Assembly: GCA_964650885.1 (NCBI GenBank)
Contig: CAZYXG010000001.1
Location: forward strand, 62,001 to 126,000
DNA from: JAPLFM01 sp964650885
Lineage (GTDB): Bacteria > Bacteroidota > Ignavibacteria > Kapaibacteriales > UBA2268
Direction: 5' to 3'
DNA: 64,000 nt
The notes under the pieces were generated by a model. It was not told the origin of the DNA and made no database searches. It worked only from the letters and a program-made list of their open reading frames with translations. Every line of letters starts with the position of its first letter. Position 1 is the first letter of the stretch. The position numbers and the translations under genes were made by a program. This document shows, piece after piece, positions 43,823 to 52,489 of this stretch.

Positions 43823-44344
43823 TTATTTTAAACTTTCGCCTATTAATGATTCTATAGTTGGTACATTGCTAGGATTTCTTGCAGATTTATATTCTAATGA
43901 ATCAATAATTGAATATTTAACTATTCCATTTCTGATTAAAAAGAATCTTGGCAAATCGTTCAATTTTAATTTATCTGTGTAAGGATTTTTATCAGTAGTA
44001 TTAGTCATTTTATAAATTTCCATACCAGATTCTGGAACACCAGCTGACTGCAAAGACTTAATGAAAGAAGGGAACTGTTTAGTTGTACCAACACAAGAGC
44101 AAGTAGTTTTAACAAATAAAACAAATTTGTCTGTGGCTGGATTAAAATTACTATTTATTTCTTTAACGTTGTTTGTATCTGGTGCGTAGCTATTAACTTC
44201 GTCAATAAACCAACCAAAAGCAGGTTCTTTTTTCAAATCAGCAACTGTTGTTAAAACTCCATCAGATGACTGAGTAGTTCCATTTTCGCAAGACGCAAGA
44301 GCTAAAACCAATAACAAACTAAAAGCAAAAGATAAATTCTTCAT
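43823..44344 (-). CDS. Thioredoxin-like lipoprotein
   Basis: Predicted lipoprotein of 173 residues: signal peptide MKNLSFAFSLLLVLALASC with lipobox LASC, then an acylated Cys. The mature part has a thioredoxin-like layout: a strand FVLFVKTTCSC followed by a helix (PSFIKSLQSAG), then a cis-Pro type loop NDLPRFFLIRNG. The active-site CxxC of thioredoxin is replaced by a compact CSC with a nearby Thr, so redox activity is uncertain. A longer frame begins at a TTG (44350); the ATG at 44344 gives the cleaner signal peptide. It lies 13 bases after nuoN and is likely cotranscribed with it. Function unknown. Confidence 0.72.
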   Translation of the reverse strand: MKNLSFAFSLLLVLALASCENGTTQSSDGVLTTVADLKKEPAFGWFIDEVNSYAPDTNNVKEINSNFNPATDKFVLFVKTTCSCVGTTKQFPSFIKSLQSAGVPESGMEIYKMTNTTDKNPYTDKLKLNDLPRFFLIRNGIVKYSIIDSLEYKSARNPSNVPTIESLIGESLK

Positions 44345-44357
44345 TTTCAAATCCTAA

Positions 44358-45845
44358 TTAATTAAGAAACTTAGTGATAATACTTTGTAGATATGACGGA
44401 AATATACCCAAAACTATTATACCAACAGTAGTTAAAAATAATGTAATGGAAGCTGAACCATAATGAGCTTGTAGTTCTTCTTTTGGTTCTTTAAAGTAAA
44501 TCCAAACTACTAAACCTATATAGAAGGCAATTGAAATAATAGATGAAATAACTGCAACAATAGTTAACCAAGTAAAGCCTGCTTCAATTGCTGCTGTAAA
44601 TAAGTAATATTTTCCAAAGAAACCAGCAAAGGGAGGCAAACCCGCTAATGAGAACATAAATATTGACATTATAGCAGAAAGTACAGGATACTTTTTATAA
44701 AGTCCAGCATAATCTTCAAGTTCTAAATTTTTGTCTGTTTTTTGTTCTAATACACTAAGTACTACAAAAGAACCAATTTGCATTAATAAGTATGCTGATA
44801 AATAGAAAACAACACCAGTCCAACCTTTCTCATTATTTGCAGCAATACCAATTAACAAGTAACCAGCATGTGCAACAGATGAATAGGCAAGCATTCTTTT
44901 AATATTTTTTTGTACCAAAGCAGTGATATTACCAATAAGCATAGTGATTGCAGAAATTATAGCAATTACCATTTGACCTTTATGTGTTAATGCCAACACT
45001 TCTGGATTTGTTATACCAATTGGAATTAAAGCTCTTACAATAATAATAAATGCAATTAATGCAGCAGCTTTACCAGCTGTACTCATAAAAGCAGTAACAA
45101 CGGTTGGCGAACCAGAATAAACATCAGGTGCCCACTGATGGAATGGGAAGGCAGCAGCTTTAAAGCTAAGACCTACTATTAACATTGCAAAACCAATTGC
45201 TAGAAAAGCTTGATTATTAATCATTCCTGCTTTTATAGCAGAAGCAATACTCACACCAGTTTGAAATTCTTGTAGATACATAGTGCCAGTAGCACCATAA
45301 ATCATAGACATACCATAAAGTAAGAAGCCAGTAGCAAAAGAACCTAATAAGAAGTATTTTAGTGATGCTTCAACTGATTTTAATGTAGCTCTAAAGTAGC
45401 CAGCAAGTACATAGAAAGTAATAGACATAATCTCAATACCAACAAAAAGCATAAGCAAATGGTTGGAATGTGAAATAATTATCATACCGCTCACTGCGAA
45501 TAAGATTAGCGTATAGAATTCATTAGTTTCCCAATTTTCTCTTTGAAAGTATGGTCTTGCAGCAAATAAAGTAAACAAACCACCTAATATAAATAACAAA
45601 TCTAAGAAAGAAGCATATCTGCCAAAAGTAACCATACCTTTGGAAATTGGCATCTGACTCATACTAGTTATATCGCTAGGGTTGAAATTAATTGTAAGTA
45701 AGCTGAAAGCTCCAGTTACTATTAAACCAATTATTGAAAACCAGTAAAGTATTCCAAACTTTCCTTTAGATAAAGGGTCAACTAATAGTGCTAAAATACA
45801 CACTACACCTATTGAAATTATTGGAGAGAGGTTAAACAATTCCAT
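44358..45845 (-). CDS. nuoN: NADH-quinone oxidoreductase subunit N
   Basis: Antiporter-like proton-pumping membrane subunit of respiratory complex I, about 495 residues with roughly 14 helices. Diagnostic strings are FPFHQWAPDVYSGSPTVVTA, with the conserved pump-channel residues, and the MLAYSSVAHAGYLLIG helix with its conserved Lys just before it. A GTG two codons upstream is possible, but the ATG at 45845 is preferred. It is the third gene of the nuoL-nuoM-nuoN group. The peripheral arm and the small membrane subunits (nuoA-K) are not in the window and must lie elsewhere, so the complex is split over loci. Confidence 0.95.
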   Translation of the reverse strand: MELFNLSPIISIGVVCILALLVDPLSKGKFGILYWFSIIGLIVTGAFSLLTINFNPSDITSMSQMPISKGMVTFGRYASFLDLLFILGGLFTLFAARPYFQRENWETNEFYTLILFAVSGMIIISHSNHLLMLFVGIEIMSITFYVLAGYFRATLKSVEASLKYFLLGSFATGFLLYGMSMIYGATGTMYLQEFQTGVSIASAIKAGMINNQAFLAIGFAMLIVGLSFKAAAFPFHQWAPDVYSGSPTVVTAFMSTAGKAAALIAFIIIVRALIPIGITNPEVLALTHKGQMVIAIISAITMLIGNITALVQKNIKRMLAYSSVAHAGYLLIGIAANNEKGWTGVVFYLSAYLLMQIGSFVVLSVLEQKTDKNLELEDYAGLYKKYPVLSAIMSIFMFSLAGLPPFAGFFGKYYLFTAAIEAGFTWLTIVAVISSIISIAFYIGLVVWIYFKEPKEELQAHYGSASITLFLTTVGIIVLGIFPSYLQSIITKFLN

Positions 45846-45895
45846 ATTCACTTTCCGATTTTAACTCTGTTTAATTATCAATTGAAAAAATGTTT

Positions 45896-47473
45896 TTATT
45901 TGATAGTAGCACTTTTAACTACTTCAGTTTTTTGCATTGGCAACTTATAACGTTCTTTATTGAACTTAGTTTTCTCTAATTTATTTACAAGTGCTTTGCT
46001 TGAATTTTCACTAATTTTTAAGAATGGTGTTGGCATAACTCCCATAGTAACCATAAAGATTACTAAAGGAACAAGCATAATCCATTCGTTAACATTCATA
46101 TCTTTTAAGTTTTGATTTTCAGGGTTGTCGTTAGTGCCAAACATCACTCTACCGAACATCCAAAGCAAATAAACAGCAGCGAAAATTACACCTGAAGCTG
46201 CAACTATTGCATAAGCATAATTAGCTAAGAAAGTAGATTTGAATGCACCAATCAAAGTTAAATACTCACCAATAAAACCATTCAAACCTGGTAATCCAAC
46301 TGAAGCAAACATTGAGATTGCAAAAAATACAGTATAAACTGGCATCACTCTGGCTATACCACCAAAGTCAGCTATTGCTCTTGTGTGTCGTCTTTCGTAA
46401 ATCACACCAACACAAATGAATAATGCACCTGTAGATAGACCGTGACCGATCATTTGGATAATTGCACCTTGAATACCTTCTACTGTCATAGAGAATATAC
46501 CAAGTACAACAAAACCTAAGTGAGAAACAGATGAGTAGGCTACAAGTCGTTTAATGTCTGTTTGAACCATTGCAACTAATGCACCATAGACAATTCCAAT
46601 TACTGCTAAAGTAGAAATAATTGGAGCATAATGTATGGCTGCTTGTGGGAATAAGTCTAAGTTGAATCTAATCAATCCATAAGTACCCATTTTAAGTAGT
46701 ACTGCTGCCAAAATAACAGAACCTGGAGTAGGTGCTTCTGTGTGGGCATCGGGCAACCAAGTATGGAAAGGGAAAAGTGGAACTTTTATACAAAATGAAA
46801 GTGCAAAAGCCAAAAACATCCATTGCTGAATATCAGTTGGTATTTGCGAAGAAAGTTCTTTAATTACAAGAAAGTTAGTTGTAAATCCAGAGGCATTGTG
46901 TAGAATGTTTGAGCCAACATAATAGCCCAACCAAACGATTGCTACAAGCATAAATAGAGAACCTACAACTGTAAATAAGAAAAACTTAACAGTAGCATAA
47001 ATTCTATTTTTACCACCCCAAATACCAATAATGAAATACATTGGTATAAGGATTAATTCCCAGAATATGTAGAATAAGAATAAGTCTGTTGAAAGAAATA
47101 CACCTGTCATACCAAACTGAAGCAACAAGACCATAATGAAATATTCTTTCTCTCTTTTATGAATAGATTCAAATGCAGAAATCATTGCAATTGGTGAGAT
47201 AAACGTTGATAACAAAACCAACAATAAAGACATTCCGTCTAATCCAATCCTAAAACCTGCATCAATAGAAGGTATCCAAGGAATATCTACTAATAACTGA
47301 AAGTCATGGTTGTCTGAATTAAATTGCCCAAGTAAGAACAATGAAACAACAAAAGTTATTAGAGAAACAAGTAATGAAAAACCTTTAATTAACTTAATAT
47401 TTTCTTTATTGAAAAAGAATAATGAAAGTGAACCAACTAAAGGTAGAAATAAAACTGTTAAAAGAATTTCCAT
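45896..47473 (-). CDS. nuoM: NADH-quinone oxidoreductase subunit M
   Basis: Second antiporter-like subunit of complex I; 525 residues and about 14 helices. It shows FYIFWELILIPMYFIIGIWG, with the Glu important for pumping, and FPFHTWLPDAHTEAPTPGSV followed by VILAAVLLKMGTYGLIRFN, the signature of NuoM. The C-terminal 50 residues are a charged extension after the last helix (KTKFNKERYKLPMQKTEVVK). It is spaced 29 bases from nuoL and 50 bases from nuoN on the same strand. The call is certain; expression level and partner subunits cannot be judged from the window. Confidence 0.97.
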   Translation of the reverse strand: MEILLTVLFLPLVGSLSLFFFNKENIKLIKGFSLLVSLITFVVSLFLLGQFNSDNHDFQLLVDIPWIPSIDAGFRIGLDGMSLLLVLLSTFISPIAMISAFESIHKREKEYFIMVLLLQFGMTGVFLSTDLFLFYIFWELILIPMYFIIGIWGGKNRIYATVKFFLFTVVGSLFMLVAIVWLGYYVGSNILHNASGFTTNFLVIKELSSQIPTDIQQWMFLAFALSFCIKVPLFPFHTWLPDAHTEAPTPGSVILAAVLLKMGTYGLIRFNLDLFPQAAIHYAPIISTLAVIGIVYGALVAMVQTDIKRLVAYSSVSHLGFVVLGIFSMTVEGIQGAIIQMIGHGLSTGALFICVGVIYERRHTRAIADFGGIARVMPVYTVFFAISMFASVGLPGLNGFIGEYLTLIGAFKSTFLANYAYAIVAASGVIFAAVYLLWMFGRVMFGTNDNPENQNLKDMNVNEWIMLVPLVIFMVTMGVMPTPFLKISENSSKALVNKLEKTKFNKERYKLPMQKTEVVKSATIK

Positions 47474-47502
47474 TGAAATAAACTTAATTTGTGTCTAATT
47501 AT

Positions 47503-49473
47503 TTAAAAACCAATTACAAGATAAGTAAGTATCAAAATTATACCAAACATCATTAGTAAAGCATAATTTTGAGCTATTCCACTTTGCAATTTTCGTAAAG
47601 TTTCGCCAAGTACTTCTGTAAATTTACCAGAACCATTGATAGTACCATCTATCAATTTCACATCGAAGATTTTCCAAAGAAATTCTTTTGAAGCAATATA
47701 TATAGGAGTTACAAAAACAGAATAGTAGATATTATCTAAATACCATTTGTTATCAAGAATTTTATAAGGCAAACTTAAATTTTGAACTAATTTTCTTGGT
47801 GTAGTCCAATTTGCATCTTTATTATAGAATTTGTTTGCCAAGAAAATAGCAATAATAGCTATACAAGTAGAAGTAGCCATTAGAATATATTCTATTGGAT
47901 GAACTTCACCGTGAGATTCAACATTTCCTAAAATTTTATTAGCATCAGCAAAAATTGGCTCTAAGAAATGTTCGAACAAATTAGGAATTGTGTGAAAACC
48001 TAAAGCGTGAGGCACACCTAAAAAGCCACCCAAAGCAGAAAGTACAGCAAGTACGATTAAAGGAATAGTCATAAGAGCTGGTGATTCATGCGGATGAACG
48101 TGGTGATGATCGAATCTTTCTTTACCTAAGAATGTCAAGTAAACTAATCGGAACATATAAAATGCAGTACAGAAAGCAGCAGTTGCTAAGATAACCCACA
48201 TAATTGGCCCACCTTTATCAAATGCTTTCCATAGAATTTCATCTTTAGAAAAGAAACCACTAAAGAAAGGAATACCAGCAATTGCTAATGTTCCAATTAA
48301 AAATGTCCAATAAGTAATAGGCATATATTTTTTCAAACCACCCATTTTCTTAATGTTTTGCTCGTGGTGCATACCGTGAATTACAGAACCAGCACCAAGG
48401 AACATTAAACCTTTGAAGAATGCATGAGTCATAACGTGGAATAAACCAGCTGTGAAAGCACCCAAACCTAAAGCAGTAAACATAAATCCTAATTGACTTA
48501 CTGTTGAATAAGCCAATACTTTTTTAATGTCATTTTGAACAATACCAATTGTAGCGGCAAGAAGAGCAGTAGCAGCACCAACTCCTGCAACAATAGATAG
48601 TGTGGTAGGAGACAGAGAAAACAAAACTGAATTTCTACAAATCAAGAATATACCAGCCGTAACCATAGTGGCAGCGTGAATCAAAGCAGAAACAGATGTT
48701 GGCCCAGCCATTGCATCGGGAAGCCAGCCAGCTAATGGAATTTGAGCTGATTTACCTGTACAACCTAAAAAGATTAATAATGTGATTGCAGTAATTATTC
48801 CTGTACCAAATAAAGTTGAATGTGAAACAACTGCTTGCTCAGTAACAGAATGATAATCCAATGTATTGAAATTTACAAAGATCAAAAACATTGCTATTAA
48901 AAAGCCAAAGTCACCTATTCTATTTACAATAAATGCTTTATTAGCAGCATCGCCAGTCCATTTGATTCTATATCCTGGAAATTTTTGATCGTACCAAAAG
49001 CCAATTAATAGATAAGATGCTAATCCTACACCTTCCCAACCAAGGAAAGTTACTAGGTAATTAGCCCCCAATACTAGATTTAACATCATAAAGATGAATA
49101 AATTTAAGTATGAGAAAAATCTAAAAAAACTTCTATCTCCATGCATATAACCAATTGAATATATATGGATAAGAGTTCCTATTCCAGTAATAATCATTGT
49201 AAACAAGATAGACAACTGATCTACTTGGAACGCATAATTCACTTTGAAATCACCTGTTTGAATCCAAGTAAACATTTCAATAATTACTGGTTTTTCTAAA
49301 GGATGGCTAAGCATTTGAAGAAATAGATTAAATGCTATAATGAAGCCACCAAGCACAGTTGATGTTGCAATCAACCCAATTATTTTTTCATTTTTAATTT
49401 TACTACCAAATAAGCCAACAAAAAGAAATCCAATTAGTGGCAATAATGGTATAAGTTTTATCGATTCGTACAT
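47503..49473 (-). CDS. nuoL: NADH-quinone oxidoreductase subunit L
   Basis: Distal antiporter-like subunit of complex I; 656 residues, about 16 helices including the long lateral helix region near the C terminus. Motifs: IYSIGYMHGDRSFFRFFSYL, FLGWEGVGLASYLLIGFW and LAGWLPDAMAGPTSVSALIH with the conserved histidine/Lys channel residues. A His-rich loop (RFDHHHVHPHESP) lies between helices about two thirds along. It is the first gene of the leftward run nuoL-nuoM-nuoN-lipoprotein-EVE-flippase. The 265 bases to clpS are the shared divergent promoter region; no clear -33/-7 pair was found for nuoL. Confidence 0.97.
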   Translation of the reverse strand: MYESIKLIPLLPLIGFLFVGLFGSKIKNEKIIGLIATSTVLGGFIIAFNLFLQMLSHPLEKPVIIEMFTWIQTGDFKVNYAFQVDQLSILFTMIITGIGTLIHIYSIGYMHGDRSFFRFFSYLNLFIFMMLNLVLGANYLVTFLGWEGVGLASYLLIGFWYDQKFPGYRIKWTGDAANKAFIVNRIGDFGFLIAMFLIFVNFNTLDYHSVTEQAVVSHSTLFGTGIITAITLLIFLGCTGKSAQIPLAGWLPDAMAGPTSVSALIHAATMVTAGIFLICRNSVLFSLSPTTLSIVAGVGAATALLAATIGIVQNDIKKVLAYSTVSQLGFMFTALGLGAFTAGLFHVMTHAFFKGLMFLGAGSVIHGMHHEQNIKKMGGLKKYMPITYWTFLIGTLAIAGIPFFSGFFSKDEILWKAFDKGGPIMWVILATAAFCTAFYMFRLVYLTFLGKERFDHHHVHPHESPALMTIPLIVLAVLSALGGFLGVPHALGFHTIPNLFEHFLEPIFADANKILGNVESHGEVHPIEYILMATSTCIAIIAIFLANKFYNKDANWTTPRKLVQNLSLPYKILDNKWYLDNIYYSVFVTPIYIASKEFLWKIFDVKLIDGTINGSGKFTEVLGETLRKLQSGIAQNYALLMMFGIILILTYLVIGF

Positions 49474-49683
49474 CTTTGTAAAGCCTTGTTTACTTAACTA
49501 TCTGACAATATGTTTTTGTACTTTAAGGAAATTTATCCTTGAATAAAAAGCAAAATACAAAACAAGTTTCGAGAAAACAACTAAAATTAATATAAGATTT
49601 CCAATATTTTCAGCTATTCAAGGCAAAGTAAAAATAATATTTATTCGTATATCTTATCTTATTAAAGAAATTACAAAAATTAC

Positions 49684-49691
49684 TATCTTTG
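49684..49691 (+). promoter_or_regulatory. Bacteroidota-type -7 element for clpS
   Basis: TATCTTTG fits the TAnnTTTG consensus exactly and lies 47 bases before the clpS ATG. A matching TTTG -33 element is not obvious, so the promoter is only tentative. Upstream (49474-49683) the divergent gap is AT-rich with nothing else I can name. Confidence 0.45.
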
Positions 49692-49738
49692 TAATCGCAA
49701 TTAAATTGTATTTGAAAATAATTTAACAAAAGCTAAAA

Positions 49739-50071
49739 ATGTTTGATATTTACTTGAAGTCTATTAATTCTGATTATGAGAATCAACCCTCTCCAAGCAC
49801 CGAAACGCAAGAAGTTTTACTGTTAGATGAGGAAAAAGAAGTAAGTAACACTCCAAAAGTGATTTTATTTAACGATGACTGGCACGAATTTGATGAAGTT
49901 GTTAATCAAATAATTAAAGCTATTAAGTGCGATTTGAAAAAAGCAGAAGAGTTAACATGGGAAGTTCACACAAAGGGAAAAACTTTGGTATTTGATGGTG
50001 AATTAGATGAATGCTTGAAAGTAAGTGCAATTTTAGAAGAAATTAAGCTACATACGCAAATTGAATTTTAA
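49739..50071 (+). CDS. clpS: ClpS adaptor for Clp protease (N-end rule)
   Basis: Adaptor of 110 residues that delivers proteins with destabilising N-terminal residues to the Clp AAA+ unfoldase. A disordered, acidic N-terminal 35 residues precede the core. In the core, VILFNDDWHEFDEV holds the substrate-binding Asn-Asp-Asp and EVHTKGKTLVFDGELDECLK holds the conserved His. In family structures ClpS binds ClpA or ClpC, not ClpX, so the partner unfoldase must be encoded elsewhere. A TAnnTTTG element lies 47 bases upstream. The stop overlaps the convergent acidic-protein gene by 4 bases. Proximity to tig-clpP-clpX (2-6 kb) may be coincidental. Confidence 0.93.
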   Translation: MFDIYLKSINSDYENQPSPSTETQEVLLLDEEKEVSNTPKVILFNDDWHEFDEVVNQIIKAIKCDLKKAEELTWEVHTKGKTLVFDGELDECLKVSAILEEIKLHTQIEF

Positions 50072-50856
50072 ACGAAATCAAATTCCATCATTGAATCAAT
50101 ATCGAATTTATCGTCTTTTCTATTTGATTTTTCTGCTTCTTTTGTTCCATCTTCATAAACTTCGTCATCTTTAAATATATCTGAAACTTCTGGTGCGGAT
50201 TGCTTTGGTCTTGAGTTAAAAATAGAGTAATCCAAGTCTTTAGTATTTTCGACTATCGGATTGTACACTTCAGTTAAATCGAACTTTTCAGCATCGCCAG
50301 CGAATTCAAACTTTATATAAGTTCTTTCTCCACAACGGCAAACTACTTCTATACTTTCCACTTCGCCCAGTTCATCTCTATTTACAATTACAGTAGCTGG
50401 TTTATTTAAATGTGAACTAACATCAGGATCGTCAGAAATTTCAATTTTTTCACCTCGAACTTGCACATATTCCGAAGGCAATCTTTGAGAATGTGGAACT
50501 TTAGTGTTTGTTCCAGAAATTTTGGGCAAAACAAGATAATCTAAAAAATCTTTATGCGGCAAATGTGGTGCTGTATCTTCAGAACTTGCAGTTTCATCAA
50601 TTTTATTTGAGAAGTGCATATTCCTTCTATCATCTTCACTAAAATTAATAATACTATCAATATCGCTTTCAGATAGCAATCCTCTATGTCTTTTTGGAGG
50701 ATTAAGTTTACTTTCGTTAAAATCAGCAGCGAATGGATCGGTGATATCTATTTCTCTATTGACAACGTCAGCAGAGTCAAATTCTTCACCAAATGGAGTA
50801 ACTTCTCCATCGCTAAAATCATCATCAAAGCTAAAATTCTCAATTTTATCACTCAT
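50068..50856 (-). CDS. Acidic protein of unknown function with CxC pair and DIDSI/DIDSM motifs
   Basis: I do not recognise this 262-residue cytosolic protein. It is highly acidic and mostly disordered at both ends. A small beta-rich core (about 130-195: YVQVRGEKIEI, NKPATVIVNRDELGEVESIE, VVCRCGERTYIKFEF) contains a Cys173-x-Cys175 pair that could bind metal with partners elsewhere. Two short strings, LSESDIDSIIN (61-71) and FDIDSMM (251-257, at the C terminus), resemble the FliM-type EIDALL peptide and the repeats in the CheZ-like protein of this window. A perfect 8-base inverted repeat (50873-50893) lies just upstream. It is downstream of the HpnE-like gene. A role in CheY binding is a speculation from motif shape. 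Confidence 0.75.
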   Translation of the reverse strand: MSDKIENFSFDDDFSDGEVTPFGEEFDSADVVNREIDITDPFAADFNESKLNPPKRHRGLLSESDIDSIINFSEDDRRNMHFSNKIDETASSEDTAPHLPHKDFLDYLVLPKISGTNTKVPHSQRLPSEYVQVRGEKIEISDDPDVSSHLNKPATVIVNRDELGEVESIEVVCRCGERTYIKFEFAGDAEKFDLTEVYNPIVENTKDLDYSIFNSRPKQSAPEVSDIFKDDEVYEDGTKEAEKSNRKDDKFDIDSMMEFDFV

Positions 50857-50872
50857 CGTAAATCCTACTTAT

Positions 50873-50893
50873 GTCAATTTGAATTAAATTGAC
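50873..50893 (-). promoter_or_regulatory. Inverted repeat upstream of the acidic-protein gene
   Basis: Perfect 8-base arms GTCAATTT and AAATTGAC separated by GAATT, located 17 bases upstream of the start codon on the minus strand. The geometry suits a dimeric repressor operator, or a weak 5'-UTR hairpin. No regulator is identified. Confidence 0.35.
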
Positions 50894-50940
50894 TAATATT
50901 CAACAAATTCTGTTAAACTAAATATCTAACAATTTTCGTG

Positions 50941-52245
50941 CTAATTCTGTTTTTTCAAGTTAGAAATAATTTCATCTGCAATAAATTTACCACTTAAAGC
51001 AGCCCCTTCAATTGTTGAAGGGTACTTTGTATCAGTATAACATCCAGCTAAGTAAATATTTTTATTCAATGTTAGTTGTTTTGGTCTTTGTGTTTCATTT
51101 TCATGACTTGCAAGAATAGTAGCATTTTTTTCTTTAAAGACTCTATAGTGTTGTGGTTTTGGTAAATTCGGTAAGTTCAGACTAGTTTTCAAATCATTAT
51201 AACAAAGCTCTATAATTTCGTTATTGCTTTTTTCAATGATTAGATTTGCAGCAGAAATTGTGATACTAATTAGCCCATCATGCTTATTATCTTTAATAAT
51301 TCTTCTTTTATTGAACACCCATTGAATACTTGTACCTATGAAAGCAGAAAAATCAAAATTGAAGTAATCTTTATCGAACCATAGATAAATTGATACAATT
51401 GGCGAAAATTCAACTTTTGGCAAAGTAAGATTGTCTTCTGCCATCGTAGCAATAATTTTCTCAGTTGAAACAAATGAACTTGCAAGAATTATTTTGTCAA
51501 ACTCTTGATTATCAACTATATACTTATCACCAAGTTTCTGAATGGCATCAATTTTTTTATTGAAAACAAAATTTCCTCCATTCTGAATTATAAACTCTTT
51601 TTGTGGTGTTAATAAATTTAACAGAGGTACATTGCCAAAAATCAAGTTACTTGAGCTTCCACTTGCTAAAAATCCTTTCTTCAACACATTTGTAAGTAAT
51701 TCCATACTTGCTTTATCAATATCTGTGTTAAGAGTTGCTAAAGTTAATGGTTGCCAAAGTAAAGCAATAATTTCATTATTTTGCTTTGTTGAGTTTAATA
51801 CTTCATAAACCGTTTTATTTTTGATAGTAATTGTATTGCTAAGTAATCTGAGAAAGAAAGCAAATGTCTTTAATTTTGATTTTTTGCTGATTGTTTTCAA
51901 ACTAAAAAGTGCAAATAGAAATCCTATTGGGCTATTTCTGATATTTGATGAAAGCAAATCCATTTTACCATCAGCATAAAAATATGGGATATTAACAGAT
52001 TCCATTCTATTTAATTTGCTTAGCTGACCACATTCTGATAATATATCAAGAAACGTAAAATAAGCACCAATTAGTAAGTGTTGACCATTGTCAATAACAT
52101 CTTGTGTTTTGCTATCCACAAATGAAGTTACTCTTCCACCAACTTCGCTTGTAGCCTCATAAATAGTAACATCTAAGCCATTTTTTGTAAGATAAAATCC
52201 AGCTGATAATCCAGCTACACCTGCACCAATTATTGCGATTTTCAT
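50941..52245 (-). CDS. Hydroxysqualene dehydroxylase / carotenoid-type FAD amine oxidase (HpnE-like)
   Basis: FAD-dependent oxidoreductase of 434 residues. The N terminus MKIAIIGAGVAGLSAGFYLT is the dinucleotide-binding fold, then EVGGRV and DNGQHLLIGAYFTFLDIL, the latter highly typical of HpnE (squalene-associated desaturase). The C terminus has IYLAGCYTDTKYPSTIEGAA, the FAD-closing motif. HpnE converts hydroxysqualene to squalene in hopanoid synthesis, and close homologues act on carotenoid precursors. HpnC/HpnD genes are not in view, so the pathway is inferred from one enzyme. It is leftward, 84 bases before the acidic-protein gene and divergent from tRNA-Leu. Confidence 0.83.
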   Translation of the reverse strand: MKIAIIGAGVAGLSAGFYLTKNGLDVTIYEATSEVGGRVTSFVDSKTQDVIDNGQHLLIGAYFTFLDILSECGQLSKLNRMESVNIPYFYADGKMDLLSSNIRNSPIGFLFALFSLKTISKKSKLKTFAFFLRLLSNTITIKNKTVYEVLNSTKQNNEIIALLWQPLTLATLNTDIDKASMELLTNVLKKGFLASGSSSNLIFGNVPLLNLLTPQKEFIIQNGGNFVFNKKIDAIQKLGDKYIVDNQEFDKIILASSFVSTEKIIATMAEDNLTLPKVEFSPIVSIYLWFDKDYFNFDFSAFIGTSIQWVFNKRRIIKDNKHDGLISITISAANLIIEKSNNEIIELCYNDLKTSLNLPNLPKPQHYRVFKEKNATILASHENETQRPKQLTLNKNIYLAGCYTDTKYPSTIEGAALSGKFIADEIISNLKKQN

Positions 52246-52274
52246 TAATAAATTTGAAATTTGTAGATAATTTC

Positions 52275-52305
52275 TTTGTAATTTACAAGAAAAGTCGTAA
52301 TTTTG
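52275..52305 (+). promoter_or_regulatory. Bacteroidota-type promoter of tRNA-Leu
   Basis: TTTG (52275-52278), 19-base spacer, TAATTTTG (52298-52305), fitting the -33 TTTG / -7 TAnnTTTG consensus of the Bacteroidota primary sigma factor. The tRNA begins 14 bases further on, a fitting distance for the 5' leader. Confidence 0.75.
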
Positions 52306-52318
52306 TAAATGTTCTTAT

Positions 52319-52400
52319 GCGGATATGGCGGAATTGGTAGACGCGCTAGACTTAGGATCTAGTAGGGTAGCCTGTAAGAGTTCGAGTCTCTTTATCCGTA
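52319..52400 (+). tRNA. tRNA-Leu (anticodon UAG)
   Basis: 82-base cloverleaf. Acceptor arms GCGGATA and TATCCGT pair with a terminal G1-U72 wobble; discriminator A at 52400 fits leucine tRNAs. Anticodon stem CTAGA/TCTAG encloses loop CTTAGGA with anticodon TAG. A class II long variable arm (AGGGTAGCCTGT region) precedes the T arm AAGAG-TTCGAGT-CTCTT. CCA is not encoded. A consensus promoter lies upstream and a terminator downstream, so it is an independent transcription unit. Confidence 0.95.
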
Positions 52401-52410
52401 CACTTAAAAA

Positions 52411-52443
52411 AAGCAAGATTGCAACAAATCTTGCTTTTTTTTT
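52411..52443 (+). terminator. Rho-independent terminator after tRNA-Leu
   Basis: Arms AAGCAAGATT (52411-52420) and AATCTTGCTT (52427-52436) around GCAACA, then a run of T. An A-tract precedes the stem. Confidence 0.92.
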
Positions 52444-52489
52444 ATCAAAATTGTAACAAAGTAATATTTTAATTTTAAGGTAAACCAAA

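Noticed and set aside
52451..52461. Third GTAAC-like box (TTGTAACAAAG) upstream of tig
   Set aside because: It differs from the shared TGTAACCAAAT at key positions and lies beside a terminator T-run; a housekeeping chaperone is not an expected ECF target.
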